DNA from: Tumebacillus_A lipolyticus
Lineage (GTDB): Bacteria; Bacillota; Bacilli; Tumebacillales; Tumebacillaceae
DNA length: 64,000 nt
Assembly: GCF_042682745.1 (NCBI RefSeq)
Contig: NZ_JBHUIO010000008.1
Span: 248,001 to 312,000, forward strand
Direction: 5' to 3'
The notes beneath the pieces are model-generated. The model did not search any database and was not told the DNA's origin. It saw only the letters and a list, made by a program, of their open reading frames with translations. Of this stretch, positions 18,701-24,916 are shown piece after piece. Both the position numbers and the translations under genes were made by a program. How positions within the stretch are numbered: position 1 is the stretch's first letter; each line of letters begins with the position of its first letter.

Positions 18701-20474
18701 CCAACCCGTCGCCGCCGATATACAGCTCGCCCGGCACGCCGATCGGCACTGGGCGCATGCGACGGTCGAGCACGTAGAGGGTGGTGTTGGCGATCGGCTT
18801 GCCGATCGGAATCGCAGTCGCCTCCTCTGCCAGCTCTTCGATCAGATGGCAGGTGGCGATCGTCGTGCTCTCCGTCGGACCATAGGCGTTCAACAGCCGC
18901 TCAGGGCCACCTTTTTTCAACAGTGTGCGCACCCGATTCGGGTCGCCCGCCTCCCCGCCGAACAGCACGTTGCGCATCCCCTGAAACATCTCAGGCACCG
19001 CATCGACCAATTGGTTGAACAGCGCCGTCGTCACCAGCATCGTGCTCACTTCATATCGCTTGATAGCAGCAGCTAACCGCGGGGGATCGAGCAACGTCTC
19101 CTTGGACAGGATGACCGCTCGCGCACCGTTTAGCAACGCGCCCCAGATTTCGAACGTCGCCGCATCAAACGCAGAGTTGGACACCTGCGCCACCCGATCT
19201 TCCACTGTAAAATTCAAATAATCTGTATGCTTCACCAAGCGGCTGATCGCTCGATGCAAAATGCCGACGCCTTTGGGACGACCGGTCGAACCGGACGTGT
19301 AGATCACGCAGGCGAGATGATCGGATGCGGTATGGCAGGGCAGGTTTTTCAGCCGATCAGGATCTCCCGCCTCCATCGCGCTCGACACAATCTCCTCAAG
19401 CAGCAGCAAGTGCGCTTCCGTCGCTGGCAGTCGCTCGGCCAACTGACGTGTGGTGAGCACCGCCTTCAGGCTCGCATCTTCGATCATCAGCGCGAGCCGA
19501 TCGGTCGGGTACTCCGGATCGAGCGCTACATAGCCGCCGCCCGTTTTCAGGATGCCGAGCATCGCGATCAGCATGGCAAATGAGCGCTCCACGCATAAGC
19601 CGACCAGCGAATCGGCTTCCACACCCAACTCCCGCAGGCGATGTGCCACGAGGTTCGCACGTTCGTTCAGCTCTCGGTAGGTCAGCACCTGCTCCTCCCA
19701 AACGGCTGCGATCGCATCGGGTCGCCGAGCCACTTGCTCCTCGAACAGCTGGTGCAGGCAGACGTCATTCCGATAGTCGATCTGCGTATCTGTCCAAGCG
19801 TCGATCAGCCGCTGCTCTTCCAGTGTGAGCAGCGACAGGTCGGCCACTTTCTGCTCCGGCTGCTCAAGGATCGCGCGGAGAAGATTTTGAAAATGGTTCG
19901 CCATCCGCTCGATCGCATCGGGTGCAAACTGCGTTCGCTCATACACAAACTCCAACTGGTACTGCTGGCCTGCCCGCACGATCAGCGCGAGCGGCAGTCG
20001 CAGGTCCCCCAGCTCTTCATTGAGGAACAGGCCGATTTCAAACAGCGGCTCCCCCTCCGCGATCTGACACCACTCGCGAATCTCCTCCAGCGTTGCGGTC
20101 AGCTGATCTCGCACCGCCTCGCGCTCCGCATGCAGCTGTTGCATCCACTGCGCGGCACCGGTTTCCTCCTCGATTTTGATCCGCACAGGAAGGGGCACCC
20201 CCGAAGTGCCAAACGTGCTGCCAAACAGGACATCTTCCTCTCCGCTGTACCTGCTGAGCAACAACGCCCAAACATTTTCAAACAGCGATTCCCAAGTCAC
20301 ATGATGGGTTCCATTTAAGAAATAAAACTTTTCTGATATTTCAGTCGACAGTGATGCTACAAATGTTCCGTGTCCCACTTCCTGTCGCAACTCACTCTGC
20401 AAACGCAGTGTGGTCGGCTCTTTGCCCGCTTCCAGGCAGGATTTCCAATGATCCCCTCGCACTACAATTCCCAT
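6756..20474 (-). CDS. four-module non-ribosomal peptide synthetase ending in a ketosynthase
   Basis: A 4572-residue assembly-line enzyme. Order, with rough residues: the second half of a condensation domain (1-225, no HHxxxDG); A1 (YTSGSTGRPKG about 391) and carrier T1 (LGGHSLLATQL about 785); C2 (HHISADG about 976), A2 (1450), T2 (1843); C3 (HHIVSDG about 2035), A3 (2512), T3 (2903); C4 (HHIISDG about 3094), A4 (3571), T4 (3962). Last is a KS (about 4027-4460) with TACTGS, AHGMGTPLGD and NIGHT, so Cys/His/His are kept, then a post-KS linker containing RRIPLPTYPFEK. There is no epimerase, AT, KR, ACP or TE. Pocket residues read by eye: A1 D-A-F-L-L-G-A-T-I, A2 D-A-F-F-L-G-A-T-F, A3 D-A-F-F-L-G-M-T-Y, A4 D-A-Y-F-I-G-G-T-F. 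These suggest four hydrophobic, probably aliphatic residues (inference). No PPTase or partner synthase is adjacent. Confidence 0.95.
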   Translation of the reverse strand: MGIVVRGDHWKSCLEAGKEPTTLRLQSELRQEVGHGTFVASLSTEISEKFYFLNGTHHVTWESLFENVWALLLSRYSGEEDVLFGSTFGTSGVPLPVRIKIEEETGAAQWMQQLHAEREAVRDQLTATLEEIREWCQIAEGEPLFEIGLFLNEELGDLRLPLALIVRAGQQYQLEFVYERTQFAPDAIERMANHFQNLLRAILEQPEQKVADLSLLTLEEQRLIDAWTDTQIDYRNDVCLHQLFEEQVARRPDAIAAVWEEQVLTYRELNERANLVAHRLRELGVEADSLVGLCVERSFAMLIAMLGILKTGGGYVALDPEYPTDRLALMIEDASLKAVLTTRQLAERLPATEAHLLLLEEIVSSAMEAGDPDRLKNLPCHTASDHLACVIYTSGSTGRPKGVGILHRAISRLVKHTDYLNFTVEDRVAQVSNSAFDAATFEIWGALLNGARAVILSKETLLDPPRLAAAIKRYEVSTMLVTTALFNQLVDAVPEMFQGMRNVLFGGEAGDPNRVRTLLKKGGPERLLNAYGPTESTTIATCHLIEELAEEATAIPIGKPIANTTLYVLDRRMRPVPIGVPGELYIGGDGLARGYLNRADLTAEKFVPHPFSSDPQARLYKTGDAVRYLADGNLEFIGRIDFQVKIRGFRIELGEIEEVIKRNPYLRDVLVLAREDVPGEKRLTGYLVPIEGTDISFGEMRDYLKKQLPAYMVPSAFVMLDSLPLTPNGKVDRKSLPVPDWSAIEVEEAYIAPRTEAERALAAIWSDVLHRERVGASDNFLELGGHSLLATQLISRVRQELGVELTYAHCFEFPVLSEMAALLGAQMKVAANEQIAVSRGETIPLSFAQKRLWFMHEMHGENPMYNLPYLLRLSGLLDKRALAFSLDQLVARHEVLRTTFAAGGSDPVQRVRPAEAVRIDEFDLREVSESEREAQAAALVAELGARPIDLVAGPVFSAALIQLAAEEHLLLLLMHHISADGWSMGVLARELSIGYSHLANGSPLDYPALPIQYADYAIWQQEHSTAAQDEQQLAYWQERLAGELPVLALPTDHPRPAVFRYRGATERYGLSAELTAKLQALSKRMGTSLYMTLLAAYNTLLARYSGQQELIVGTPIAGRNRTDLEGLIGFFVNMLPLRIDLSEVSDFPALLEQVREVTLGAYAHQDIPFERMVELAQQERDLSRTPLFQAVLILQNLPEQSWQLPGLQMRAEAVEHRTAKFDLMFSLEEIDGKLDGFVEYNSDLFAAQTIQRMIGSWQLLLEAICEDSAKPLHAYPLMTAQEEQQLLGAWNETESGYPRELCVHQLFEQQVQRTPEAIAAVWEGRSLTYRELNEQANRVAYRLRELGVQAESLVGLSVERSFDMLIGMVGILKAGGAYVPLDPEYPAERLALMIEDAELAVVITTSELSAQLPQAKAEWLLLDEVRAEQVANRENIPCQSTADHLAYVIYTSGSTGRPKGAGIPHRAIVRLVRDTNYVQFTATDKVAQVSNASFDAATFEIWGALLNGARVVILSKDTLLNPPQLLQAVREQEIDTMFVTTSLFNQLVDEVPEMFQGMRDVLVGGEACDPKRMRALLEKAAPQRLLNAYGPTESTTFAAWFQIEAVPEDLVSIPIGKPLSNTTLYVLDRQMQPVPIGVPGELYIGGDGLAKGYLNRPELTAEKFVPHPFSPDPQARLYKTGDAVRYLPDGNIEYLGRIDFQVKIRGFRIELGEIEDVLKRHELVRDALAMAREDVAGEKRLTVYAVPVEAADLSSEELSDYLKQTLPAYMVPSAIVMLDSLPLTPNGKVDRRALPVPELNRGAEEMHVEPRTDEERVLATIWSELLGVEQIGVHDNFFDLGGHSLLATRLISHIRRTFGVELPLKICFEAPTVEEMCHEIRKATEEVVGDKIVPIARNQQFPLSFAQQRLWFMAQYDPNSPMYSMPYLLRMRGDLDLPALERSLAEIVRRHEALRTTFATVEDHPVQVFHEQMPVSLTLHDLSAQPDQQRADRADRLLRELARTPFDLEKGPLWRVDVARLTEREHWMLLNMHHIVSDGWSISIFADELSKLYGQHAGGEAAQLPELQVQYADFSVWQRDWLQGEVRKQQADYWQAALGGELPVLNLPTDRLRPAKFSHRGAYVPFALSAELTQKLIEQSKRANATLFMTLLSAFNLLLSRYSGQEDIVVGTPIAGRNRVEIEGLIGFFVNMLPIRTDLAGAGDFHELVERVREVTLSAFTYQDMPFEQLVELVQAERDPSRTPLFQAVMMLQNMEENTWNLPGLSLELQPFEGGTSKFDLSFSLTHQEDQLTGTVEYCTDLFEAETILRMIMSWQTLLEAVCDDPTRPLHAYPLLAPEAERQMIGEWNETQRDYPRDLSLQQLFEQQAACAPDAIAAMCDDRSITYRELNERANIVAHRLRKAGVMTESLVGLCIERSFEMLVGLLGILKAGGVYVPLDPDYPTERLALMIEDAELAVIVSDRKMAPLLPPSTAELLLLDQIEQEMQEAGAERENPPCLTTGDHLAYVIYTSGSTGRPKGVCITQRAIARLVLNNDYLTITPEDRISQGANSAFDAAIFEIWGALLHGARMVMLTKEILLNPAKLTAEVDRQQLNILFVTTALFNQLVDEVPEMLGERRAVLFGGEACDPKRVRSLLEQGGPERLLHMYGPTESTTYATWHLIEEVPAGALTVPIGKPIANTTAYVLDSHQQPVPIGVPGELYLGGDGLARGYYNRPELTAEKFVPHPFSSDPQARLYRTGDSVRFLADGSIEFIGRIDYQVKIRGFRIELGEIEEVLLRHELVRDAIVLAREDVPGDKRLVAYVVADEEPEAVNQQLRVYLKAQLPPYMVPSAIVALRAFPLTANGKVDRRALPEPAHERLGSEFTAPQTAQELQLAAIWSDLLRVDPVGIHDNFFELGGHSLLATQLISRMRHAFAIELPLSACFDRPTIAEMSQLLEPDRSERLEEQIGRQERGVILPMSFAQQRLWFMHQLDPDSPMYNMPHLLRLQGRLDLSALKRSLDQLLDRHESLRTAFAADGDQPRQIVLATGSQRMQVIDLSYMQDMERQADVERLLQEEANRRFDLTAGPLFTVLLIRLAEEEHLLLLNKHHIISDGWSFSVLTRELSALYEAEVTGAACHLDPLPIQYTDFAIWQRNRLQGEVIDRLHSYWQEQLGGELPILDLQTDRPRPPVLSYRGAVLPFELSENVTAQLVKLSREAGATLFMTLLAAFNTLLYRYTGQEDIVVGSPIAGRNRAELEGLIGFFVNMLPLRTDLSGDVTFRELIGRVRKTTLDAYAHQEVPFEQLVDLLKVERDPSRSPLFQAVMILQNIPDQTWHLPGLTMQQEPYTGQTSKFDLTFSMQESGERIGGMVEYNTDLYDRETVARMIEHWQMLLLAIAEDSDRPIHRLSMLGAEERQTLLSEWSKVESDYPKDSCVHELFEAQVKRTPDRPAVFFGAEQLTYQELNERANRLARRLRSKGVGPDRGVGISVERSFDLIVGMLGILKAGGAYVPLDPEYPQQRLAMMIEDAELSIVLTQEKLLADLPPTSAEMICLDRDWAWIEQEDGDDLSCQTGPEQLVYVIYTSGSTGRPKGVSIPHRAVNRLVKNTNFAQFEQTDRIGQVANSAFDAATYEIWGALLNGGSLVILPKEVVLQPQEFATAIREQGITSMFLTVALFNQMAQSVPDAFGTMRDLIVGGDALDPKWVKEVLRSGGPERLLNGYGPTESTTFAVWHLIEAVPEGAVSIPIGRPLANTELYVLDRNLQPVPIGVPGELYIGGDGLALGYLNRPELTEERFIPHPFTSDRSARLYKTGDRVRYLADGNIEFIGRVDFQVKIRGFRIEPGEVKEVLLHHADVQDALVMVREDRPGDKRLVAYVVTTGAESATSARLRVWLKDKLPAYLVPSAIVVVESFLLTPNGKVDRQALPKPEDVQIVAEAGLSVPQAGLEHELVSIWREVLQVERVGLDDNFFDLGGHSLLLTTAHQKIQAAVGRTFPLVTMFKHSTIRSLMSYLGHDAESRPAVAKRSKPRLAASDSSAVAIIGMSGRFPDANDVEQFWQNIVGGVESVQFFPEAKPALDIPGMVMAGAMLDRPEEFDPEFFGMSQAQAELTDPQQRLLLECAWEALESAGYNPRRGDERIALYAASGENTYSQLVFANPSVLENPDNILHVSWGNDSNFLTTRISYLLNLRGPSLSVQTACTGSAVAIHLACKSLLAGECDMALAGGTNVKVPQKQGYLAFEGGPYSVDGRNCKPFDATTAGAFTGEAVGTLLLKRLEDAQNDGDTIHAVFRGTAINNDGAEKVGYMALSMEGIERVVTEAIEQAGIEPSTVTAITAHGMGTPLGDAIEATALTQAYAAEGWTPNTVALHSIKPNIGHTAVSAGVANVIQTVMALKAKTLPPTLHFEQPNPQIDFANSPLYVSAAAREWKTADGVPRRAGINSFAMGGTNAHLILEEAPVQQSESSERNSHLLILSAKTPSALQKMAQRLADHLTVAPEIELADVAYTLQLGRAEFEHRFAVRCATREEAIERLQAPQQEIDDLDVQKWLLGETVDWTAQYAEERRRRIPLPTYPFEKRACLAGQ

Positions 20475-20544
20475 AACCCGCCTACACCTTCCTAAGAAAT
20501 TTAGATAAATCGTCCTGCAAAATGAGAGCTTTACTAAAAGATAG

Positions 20545-20550
20545 ATTATA
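20545..20550 (-). promoter_or_regulatory. extended -10 promoter of the NRPS gene
   Basis: On the minus strand TATAAT is preceded by TGG (extended -10), about 70 bp upstream of the NRPS ATG. There is no good -35. The surrounding 190 bp is clearly AT-richer than the flanking genes. Confidence 0.5.
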
Positions 20551-20634
20551 CCAATATAGTATGATTAACTCTTTACAGGCTCTATTATTAAAATATACCA
20601 CAAGTTTTTTCCATAAAAAACACAAAGTAGCGAT

Positions 20635-20664
20635 AAAAAAATCCGACTCCACACGGAGCCGGAT
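20635..20664 (-). terminator. terminator of the Cof-type HAD gene
   Basis: On the minus strand ATCCGGCTCC pairs with GGAGTCGGAT and is followed by a T-run. It lies directly after the stop at 20668. Confidence 0.85.
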
Positions 20665-20667
20665 CGA

Positions 20668-21504
20668 TCATCCTGCAAATTCAGTTTTTGGCTGTTGCAA
20701 CACATGGTGGAAGATCGCCTCGGCGACCTCCGCATCTGGGTCTTGCGTCAAGCGGGCAGTCCCATCGGCTAGTACCCAGTCGGCAGCTTCCTTGACCGCG
20801 TCGTCCGCCCAGCTCATCGCCACCCCGATCCCAGCCCAAGCGATCATCCCCAGATCGTTTTTGCTGTCGCCGAGCGCCATCACCTGCTCGCGCGGCACAT
20901 CGAATGCGGCGCAGAGGTCGGCGAGCGCATCTTGCTTCGTGCTCCGCGGGTGGAGGATGTTCAGCTCTGGAATGCCATCCGCATAGACGTGATGGCGGCA
21001 GCGATACCCGTCTCCCTCCGAACCAAAGCGTTCGAGGATCAGCTTCGCCTCCCGCTCCCCTTTTACAAAGATCTGAAAGGGCGCTTCGACCAGCTTCTGC
21101 ACCAGATTCTCCACATGTATTTCGATCGTCTTGTTCTTCCCGTTGGATGGATCGTAGTCAAAATTGTTCCACACCTCGCTCCCGACGTAGACGCGAAGGG
21201 CGATCTGCTGCTCATCGGCAAAGGTGACGACATCTCGCGCAAACGACAAGGGGAGGTAGCTCCTTCGGATCACTGCACCCGTCTGTCCATCGACGGTGCT
21301 TGCGCCAGACGAGAGGATGATCGGGGTGGAAAGCCCCATGCGATCATAAAATCGCTTGGCACCTGCCCAGCCGCGGGCGGTGGCGATGACCACCTTCACG
21401 CCGCTTTTAATCGCTAGGCGGATCGCCGTCAGATTTTCGTCAGGAATATGTAAGTCGGGTGCGATCAGCGTGTCATCCAGATCGATTGCGATCAAAGAGA
21501 TCAT
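20668..21504 (-). CDS. Cof-type HAD-IIB phosphatase
   Basis: 278 residues. Motif I is AIDLDDTLI (Asp nucleophile and Asp acid/base), motif II is the SSGAS region and motif IV is MALGDSKNDLGM, where Cof-type enzymes bind Mg2+. The middle 120 residues are the C2-type cap that chooses the substrate. Family members dephosphorylate sugar phosphates, flavin or pyridoxal phosphates; no specific substrate can be read here. GAGGAGG lies just upstream of the ATG. It is a single gene between the NRPS and pckA, with its own terminator. Confidence 0.9.
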   Translation of the reverse strand: MISLIAIDLDDTLIAPDLHIPDENLTAIRLAIKSGVKVVIATARGWAGAKRFYDRMGLSTPIILSSGASTVDGQTGAVIRRSYLPLSFARDVVTFADEQQIALRVYVGSEVWNNFDYDPSNGKNKTIEIHVENLVQKLVEAPFQIFVKGEREAKLILERFGSEGDGYRCRHHVYADGIPELNILHPRSTKQDALADLCAAFDVPREQVMALGDSKNDLGMIAWAGIGVAMSWADDAVKEAADWVLADGTARLTQDPDAEVAEAIFHHVLQQPKTEFAG

Positions 21505-21609
21505 CTCGGCGTCCTCCTCATTGTTTTTTCCTTCTTTATTGGATACACTACATTAATTGGATGCACTACAGTCGGACATAAACCTGCCAAATTTTCTCGA
21601 AAAAAAGGA

Positions 21610-21659
21610 TTCCCGTCCAAAATCCATTGTGTTATACTGAAGGCAAATAGTATAACCTA
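21610..21659 (+). promoter_or_regulatory. pckA promoter with CcpN-like inverted operator
   Basis: TATACT at 21633-21638 has a poor -35 (TTCCCG, 21610-21615) 17 bp upstream. The -10 lies in TGTGTTATACT (21628-21638), which fits the consensus TRTGHYATAYW that I recall for B. subtilis CcpN. A second, inverted half (AGTATAAC, 21649-21656) mirrors GTTATACT with a 10-bp gap. Another TATAAT is at 21725-21730 without a clear -35, so the start site is uncertain. Confidence 0.55.
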
Positions 21660-21768
21660 ATTGCTCATAATCAAGTGACCAATTGTCAGATTGTGTTGCA
21701 CCAATTCACACGTTTGACTACTATTATAATATCAGCTACTCCCAAAGGAAAGGATCTGAACTTTTCCC

Positions 21769-23352
21769 ATGACAACGAACATGATGACCGCTGAGCTTCA
21801 AAAGATTTTGGACAACACGACCGTTCATCGCAATCTTTCTGTGCCATCTCTTGTGGAAACCGCTGTGAAATACGGCGAGGGTCTCGTTACTTCCACTGGC
21901 GCTCTCAGCGTGACCACCGGCAAATACACGGGACGTTCCCCGAAAGACAAATTTATCGTAGAAGACGCGCTCTCCAAGGACCACGTGCATTGGGGCCCGG
22001 TCAACCAACCGTTCTCCCAAGAAAAGTTCGATGCTCTCTACGCGAAAGTCCTTTCTCATTTGAAGACAAAAGACGAGCTGTTCATCTTTGACGGCTTCGC
22101 AGGTGCAGATGAGACCTACCGCCTGCCGATTCGGATCATCAACGAATACTCCTGGCAGAACCTGTTCGTGCACACGCTGTTCATCCGCCCGACCGCAGCA
22201 GAGCTCGAAACGCATGATCCGCAATTCACGGTGATCGGAGTTCCGAGCTTCCTGGCCGATCCTGCTGTTGACGGCACCAGCTCGGAAACGTTCATCCTCG
22301 TCTCCTTTGAGAAGCGCGTCGTGCTGATCGGCGGCACTCACTATGCGGGCGAGATGAAAAAGTCGATCTTCTCCGTCATGAACTTCCTGTTGCCACAAAA
22401 AGGCGTCATGCCGATGCACTGCTCGGCAAACGTCGGTCAATCTGGCGATGTCGCGCTGTTCTTCGGTCTCTCCGGCACCGGGAAAACCACCCTTTCTGCC
22501 GACCCGAACCGCAACCTGATCGGCGATGATGAGCACGGCTGGTCTGATGATGGCGTGTTCAACTTCGAAGGCGGTTGCTATGCGAAATGCATCCGTCTGA
22601 CCGCAGCGAACGAACCGGAGATCTGGAACGCGATCAAGTTTGGCGCCGTGCTTGAAAATGTGGTCGTCGATCAGGCTTCTCGCGTCGCCGATTATGACAG
22701 CGACCAACTGACCGAAAACACCCGCGCTGCCTACCCGATCGATTCGATCCCGGGCGCCGTTCTGCCGAGCGTCGGCGGTCACCCGAACGTGATCGTCTTC
22801 CTGACCGCAGATGCGTTTGGCGTCTTGCCTCCGATCGCCAAGCTGACCAAAGAGCAGGCGATGTACTACTTCCTGTCCGGCTACACGTCCAAGCTGGCAG
22901 GCACCGAGCGCGGAGTCACCGAGCCGGAAGCGACATTCTCCACCTGCTTCGGCGCACCGTTCCTGCCGCTTGCTCCAACCGTCTACGCTGAGCTGCTCGG
23001 CGAGAAGATCACCAAGCACGATGCGAAGGTCTACCTGGTCAACACCGGCTGGACGGGTGGCGGCTACGGAGAAGGCTCCCGCATGAAGCTGTCCTACACC
23101 CGCGCGATGGTCACCGCGGCGATCGAAGGACGCCTCGATACTGCCAACTACGAGATCGACCCGATCTTCGGACTTGCGCTTCCGACCGAGGTGGACGGCG
23201 TTCCGGCCGAAGTCCTCAACCCGCGCAACACGTGGGAAAACAAAGAAGCGTATGACGTACAAGCGAAAGATCTCGCTTCTCGCTTCATCAACAACTTCGA
23301 GAAGTTCGGAACCGTTTCTGACGAGATCAAATCGGCTGCACCGAAAGCGTAA
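21769..23352 (+). CDS. pckA: phosphoenolpyruvate carboxykinase (ATP)
   Basis: 527 residues, normal length for ATP-dependent PEPCK, which turns oxaloacetate plus ATP into PEP, CO2 and ADP, the first committed step of gluconeogenesis. The P-loop kinase motif GLSGTGKTTLSADP is at about 233-246 and the metal/nucleotide motif GDDEHGWSDDG follows at about 251. The N-terminal substrate site includes TGRSPKDKFIV. The start ATG at 21769 lies about 15 bases after AAAGGAAAGGA, a rather long spacing, but no better in-frame start is seen. It is monocistronic with terminators on both sides. CcpN represses pckA in B. subtilis, and a ccpN gene lies at the right edge of this window. Confidence 0.97.
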   Translation: MTTNMMTAELQKILDNTTVHRNLSVPSLVETAVKYGEGLVTSTGALSVTTGKYTGRSPKDKFIVEDALSKDHVHWGPVNQPFSQEKFDALYAKVLSHLKTKDELFIFDGFAGADETYRLPIRIINEYSWQNLFVHTLFIRPTAAELETHDPQFTVIGVPSFLADPAVDGTSSETFILVSFEKRVVLIGGTHYAGEMKKSIFSVMNFLLPQKGVMPMHCSANVGQSGDVALFFGLSGTGKTTLSADPNRNLIGDDEHGWSDDGVFNFEGGCYAKCIRLTAANEPEIWNAIKFGAVLENVVVDQASRVADYDSDQLTENTRAAYPIDSIPGAVLPSVGGHPNVIVFLTADAFGVLPPIAKLTKEQAMYYFLSGYTSKLAGTERGVTEPEATFSTCFGAPFLPLAPTVYAELLGEKITKHDAKVYLVNTGWTGGGYGEGSRMKLSYTRAMVTAAIEGRLDTANYEIDPIFGLALPTEVDGVPAEVLNPRNTWENKEAYDVQAKDLASRFINNFEKFGTVSDEIKSAAPKA

Positions 23353-23362
23353 CAGCCGCTCT

Positions 23363-23399
23363 GAAAACCCTGCGATCGATGCAGGGTTTTCTTTTTTTT
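23363..23399 (+). terminator. terminator of pckA
   Basis: GAAAACCCTGC and GCAGGGTTTTC pair around a short loop and are followed by eight T, 10 bp after the pckA stop. Confidence 0.9.
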
Positions 23400-23405
23400 C
23401 TTCCG

Positions 23406-23451
23406 AAAAAAACACGCCCACTTCCATCGGCTGATGGACTGGGCGTGTTTT
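23406..23451 (-). terminator. terminator of the HAD/O-methyltransferase pair
   Basis: On the minus strand AAAACACGCCCA pairs with TGGGCGTGTTTT and is followed by T, just past the stop at 23461. Confidence 0.8.
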
Positions 23452-23460
23452 GATATCGTT

Positions 23461-24141
23461 TTATTCACACAGCGCGAAAAAGCGCTCCTCATCGGTCAGA
23501 TCCGCAAGCAACAGATCAGGCTTGGCAGCTTCTAGCATCTCGTAGGAGTTGCCGCCTGTTGCGACCGCGATCACTTTCGCCCCGATCTTGCGCGCCGCTT
23601 CGATGTCGCGCACCGTGTCCCCGATGATGATGACCCGCTCGGGCGCAAAATCGACCGCGTAGTGTTTGCGGGCGCGCTCCACACCGTCTTGCAACACCTG
23701 ATAGCGCTCGACCAGTCCATAGCAGAACCCGCCGACCGGAAAATAGCTGTTCAGGTCGAAAAGGTCCAGTTTGATCCGCGCACCAAGCTCCAGATTGCCC
23801 GTGCCCAGCGCGTTGTAGAGCGAGTCGGTTCGCCTGGCACGCTCCAGCATGTTGCGCACGTTCGGCATCAGGATCGACTGGCCATCGCCGACTTCCTCCT
23901 TGAGGTGCGCATAGTACAAGCTCAGATATTCCTCAAGGCGGGAACGATCCACACCTTGCTCGGCAAACACCTCGTGGATAAAATGCAAGTCGAGACCGCC
24001 CGCCATCTGAATGTGGTCAAACGCGTCTCTGCACCCCGCATCGCCCATCATCTGTTCAAACGCGCGGTTCATCGCCCTCCGCCCCGCCCCTTTGTTGCGA
24101 AGCAGCGTTCCGTCGATGTCCCACATCAACAATGTTTCCAT
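23461..24141 (-). CDS. HAD family hydrolase, phosphoglycolate phosphatase-like
   Basis: 226 residues. Motif I is MWDIDGTLLRNKG and motif IV is VIIIGDTVRDIEAARK, with a helical cap (about 20-95) of the HAD-IA class. This layout fits phosphoglycolate phosphatase and related small phosphatases. The exact substrate is unknown. GAGGAGAACTAG directly precedes the ATG. The gene begins 10 bp after the O-methyltransferase stop, so the two form an operon. Confidence 0.88.
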   Translation of the reverse strand: METLLMWDIDGTLLRNKGAGRRAMNRAFEQMMGDAGCRDAFDHIQMAGGLDLHFIHEVFAEQGVDRSRLEEYLSLYYAHLKEEVGDGQSILMPNVRNMLERARRTDSLYNALGTGNLELGARIKLDLFDLNSYFPVGGFCYGLVERYQVLQDGVERARKHYAVDFAPERVIIIGDTVRDIEAARKIGAKVIAVATGGNSYEMLEAAKPDLLLADLTDEERFFALCE

Positions 24142-24151
24142 CTAGTTCTCC

Positions 24152-24781
24152 TCACTTGACGCGCGAGACGGACAGCCCATCGCCGATCGGCAGCAGCATC
24201 GATTCGACGCGATCATCAGACGCGATCTTCTCGTTAAACGCCCGCAGCATCTGCGTGGACTCTTCCTGATTCTCCTGATCGTACACTCGACCGCCCCAGA
24301 GCACATTGTCCGCGAGGATCAATGCACCTGGGTTGGCCAGCTTTAGCGCCCATTCGAAATAGTTGACATAGTTTCCTTTATCCGCGTCGATGAAGAACAG
24401 GTCGAACTTCTCACCTTCCGCTTCCAGCTGTTGCAAGCTGACCAACGCCTCGCCGACTCGGTAGATCACTCGCCCGCCAAAGCCTGCGCCAATCAGATTC
24501 TGATGAGCCAACTGCGCATACTCCACTTCCAGTTCGAGCGATGTCAGCTTGCCATCCTCCGACATGCCGCGTGCCAGACAGATGCCGCTGTACCCGCCGA
24601 GCGCCCCGATCTCCAAGACCGATTGCGCACCTGACATCTTCACGAGCATCGTCAGGTAGGTGCCAACTTCTGGCGACACGGAGATCGTCGGCATCTCGCG
24701 ATCGATGATCGACTGCCGCACCGCTTGTAAAACCTCATCTTCCGCACCGAACAAACGCTGAATATACTCATTTGCTGACAT
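24152..24781 (-). CDS. SAM-dependent O-methyltransferase (YrrM/CCoAOMT-like)
   Basis: 209 residues with a Rossmann methyltransferase fold. SAM motif I is SVLEIGALGGYSGI (about 57-70), an acidic ribose-binding strand SLELEVEY follows, and FFIDADKGNYVNYFEWA holds the metal-binding Asp typical of caffeoyl-CoA O-methyltransferase-like, cation-dependent enzymes. B. subtilis YrrM is the likely counterpart (later assigned to tRNA 5-methoxyuridine formation as TrmR). A tRNA role is therefore plausible, also because the B. subtilis yrrMNO cluster includes U32 peptidases like the one at the left edge here. Confidence 0.88.
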   Translation of the reverse strand: MSANEYIQRLFGAEDEVLQAVRQSIIDREMPTISVSPEVGTYLTMLVKMSGAQSVLEIGALGGYSGICLARGMSEDGKLTSLELEVEYAQLAHQNLIGAGFGGRVIYRVGEALVSLQQLEAEGEKFDLFFIDADKGNYVNYFEWALKLANPGALILADNVLWGGRVYDQENQEESTQMLRAFNEKIASDDRVESMLLPIGDGLSVSRVK

Positions 24782-24916
24782 TCAAATCCCTCGCCTTCTT
24801 CAGGATCTGCAACTCTTGAATACTTCCTTTTCCTCATTCGTTTTCCTGCCCTGGCTGTACAAACTGTCGATGAGTAGCTCGGTGAGCAGATTTTTTCCTT
24901 GTGACAGCCATTTGGC

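Noticed and set aside
7158..20318. Many plus-strand frames of 100-365 codons opposite the NRPS
   Set aside because: These are antisense shadows of a GC-rich gene, with repeated similar peptides that mirror the repeated modules.
21736..23427. 563-codon minus-strand frame opposite pckA
   Set aside because: pckA is unmistakable on the plus strand; the opposite frame has no motifs and spans both terminators.
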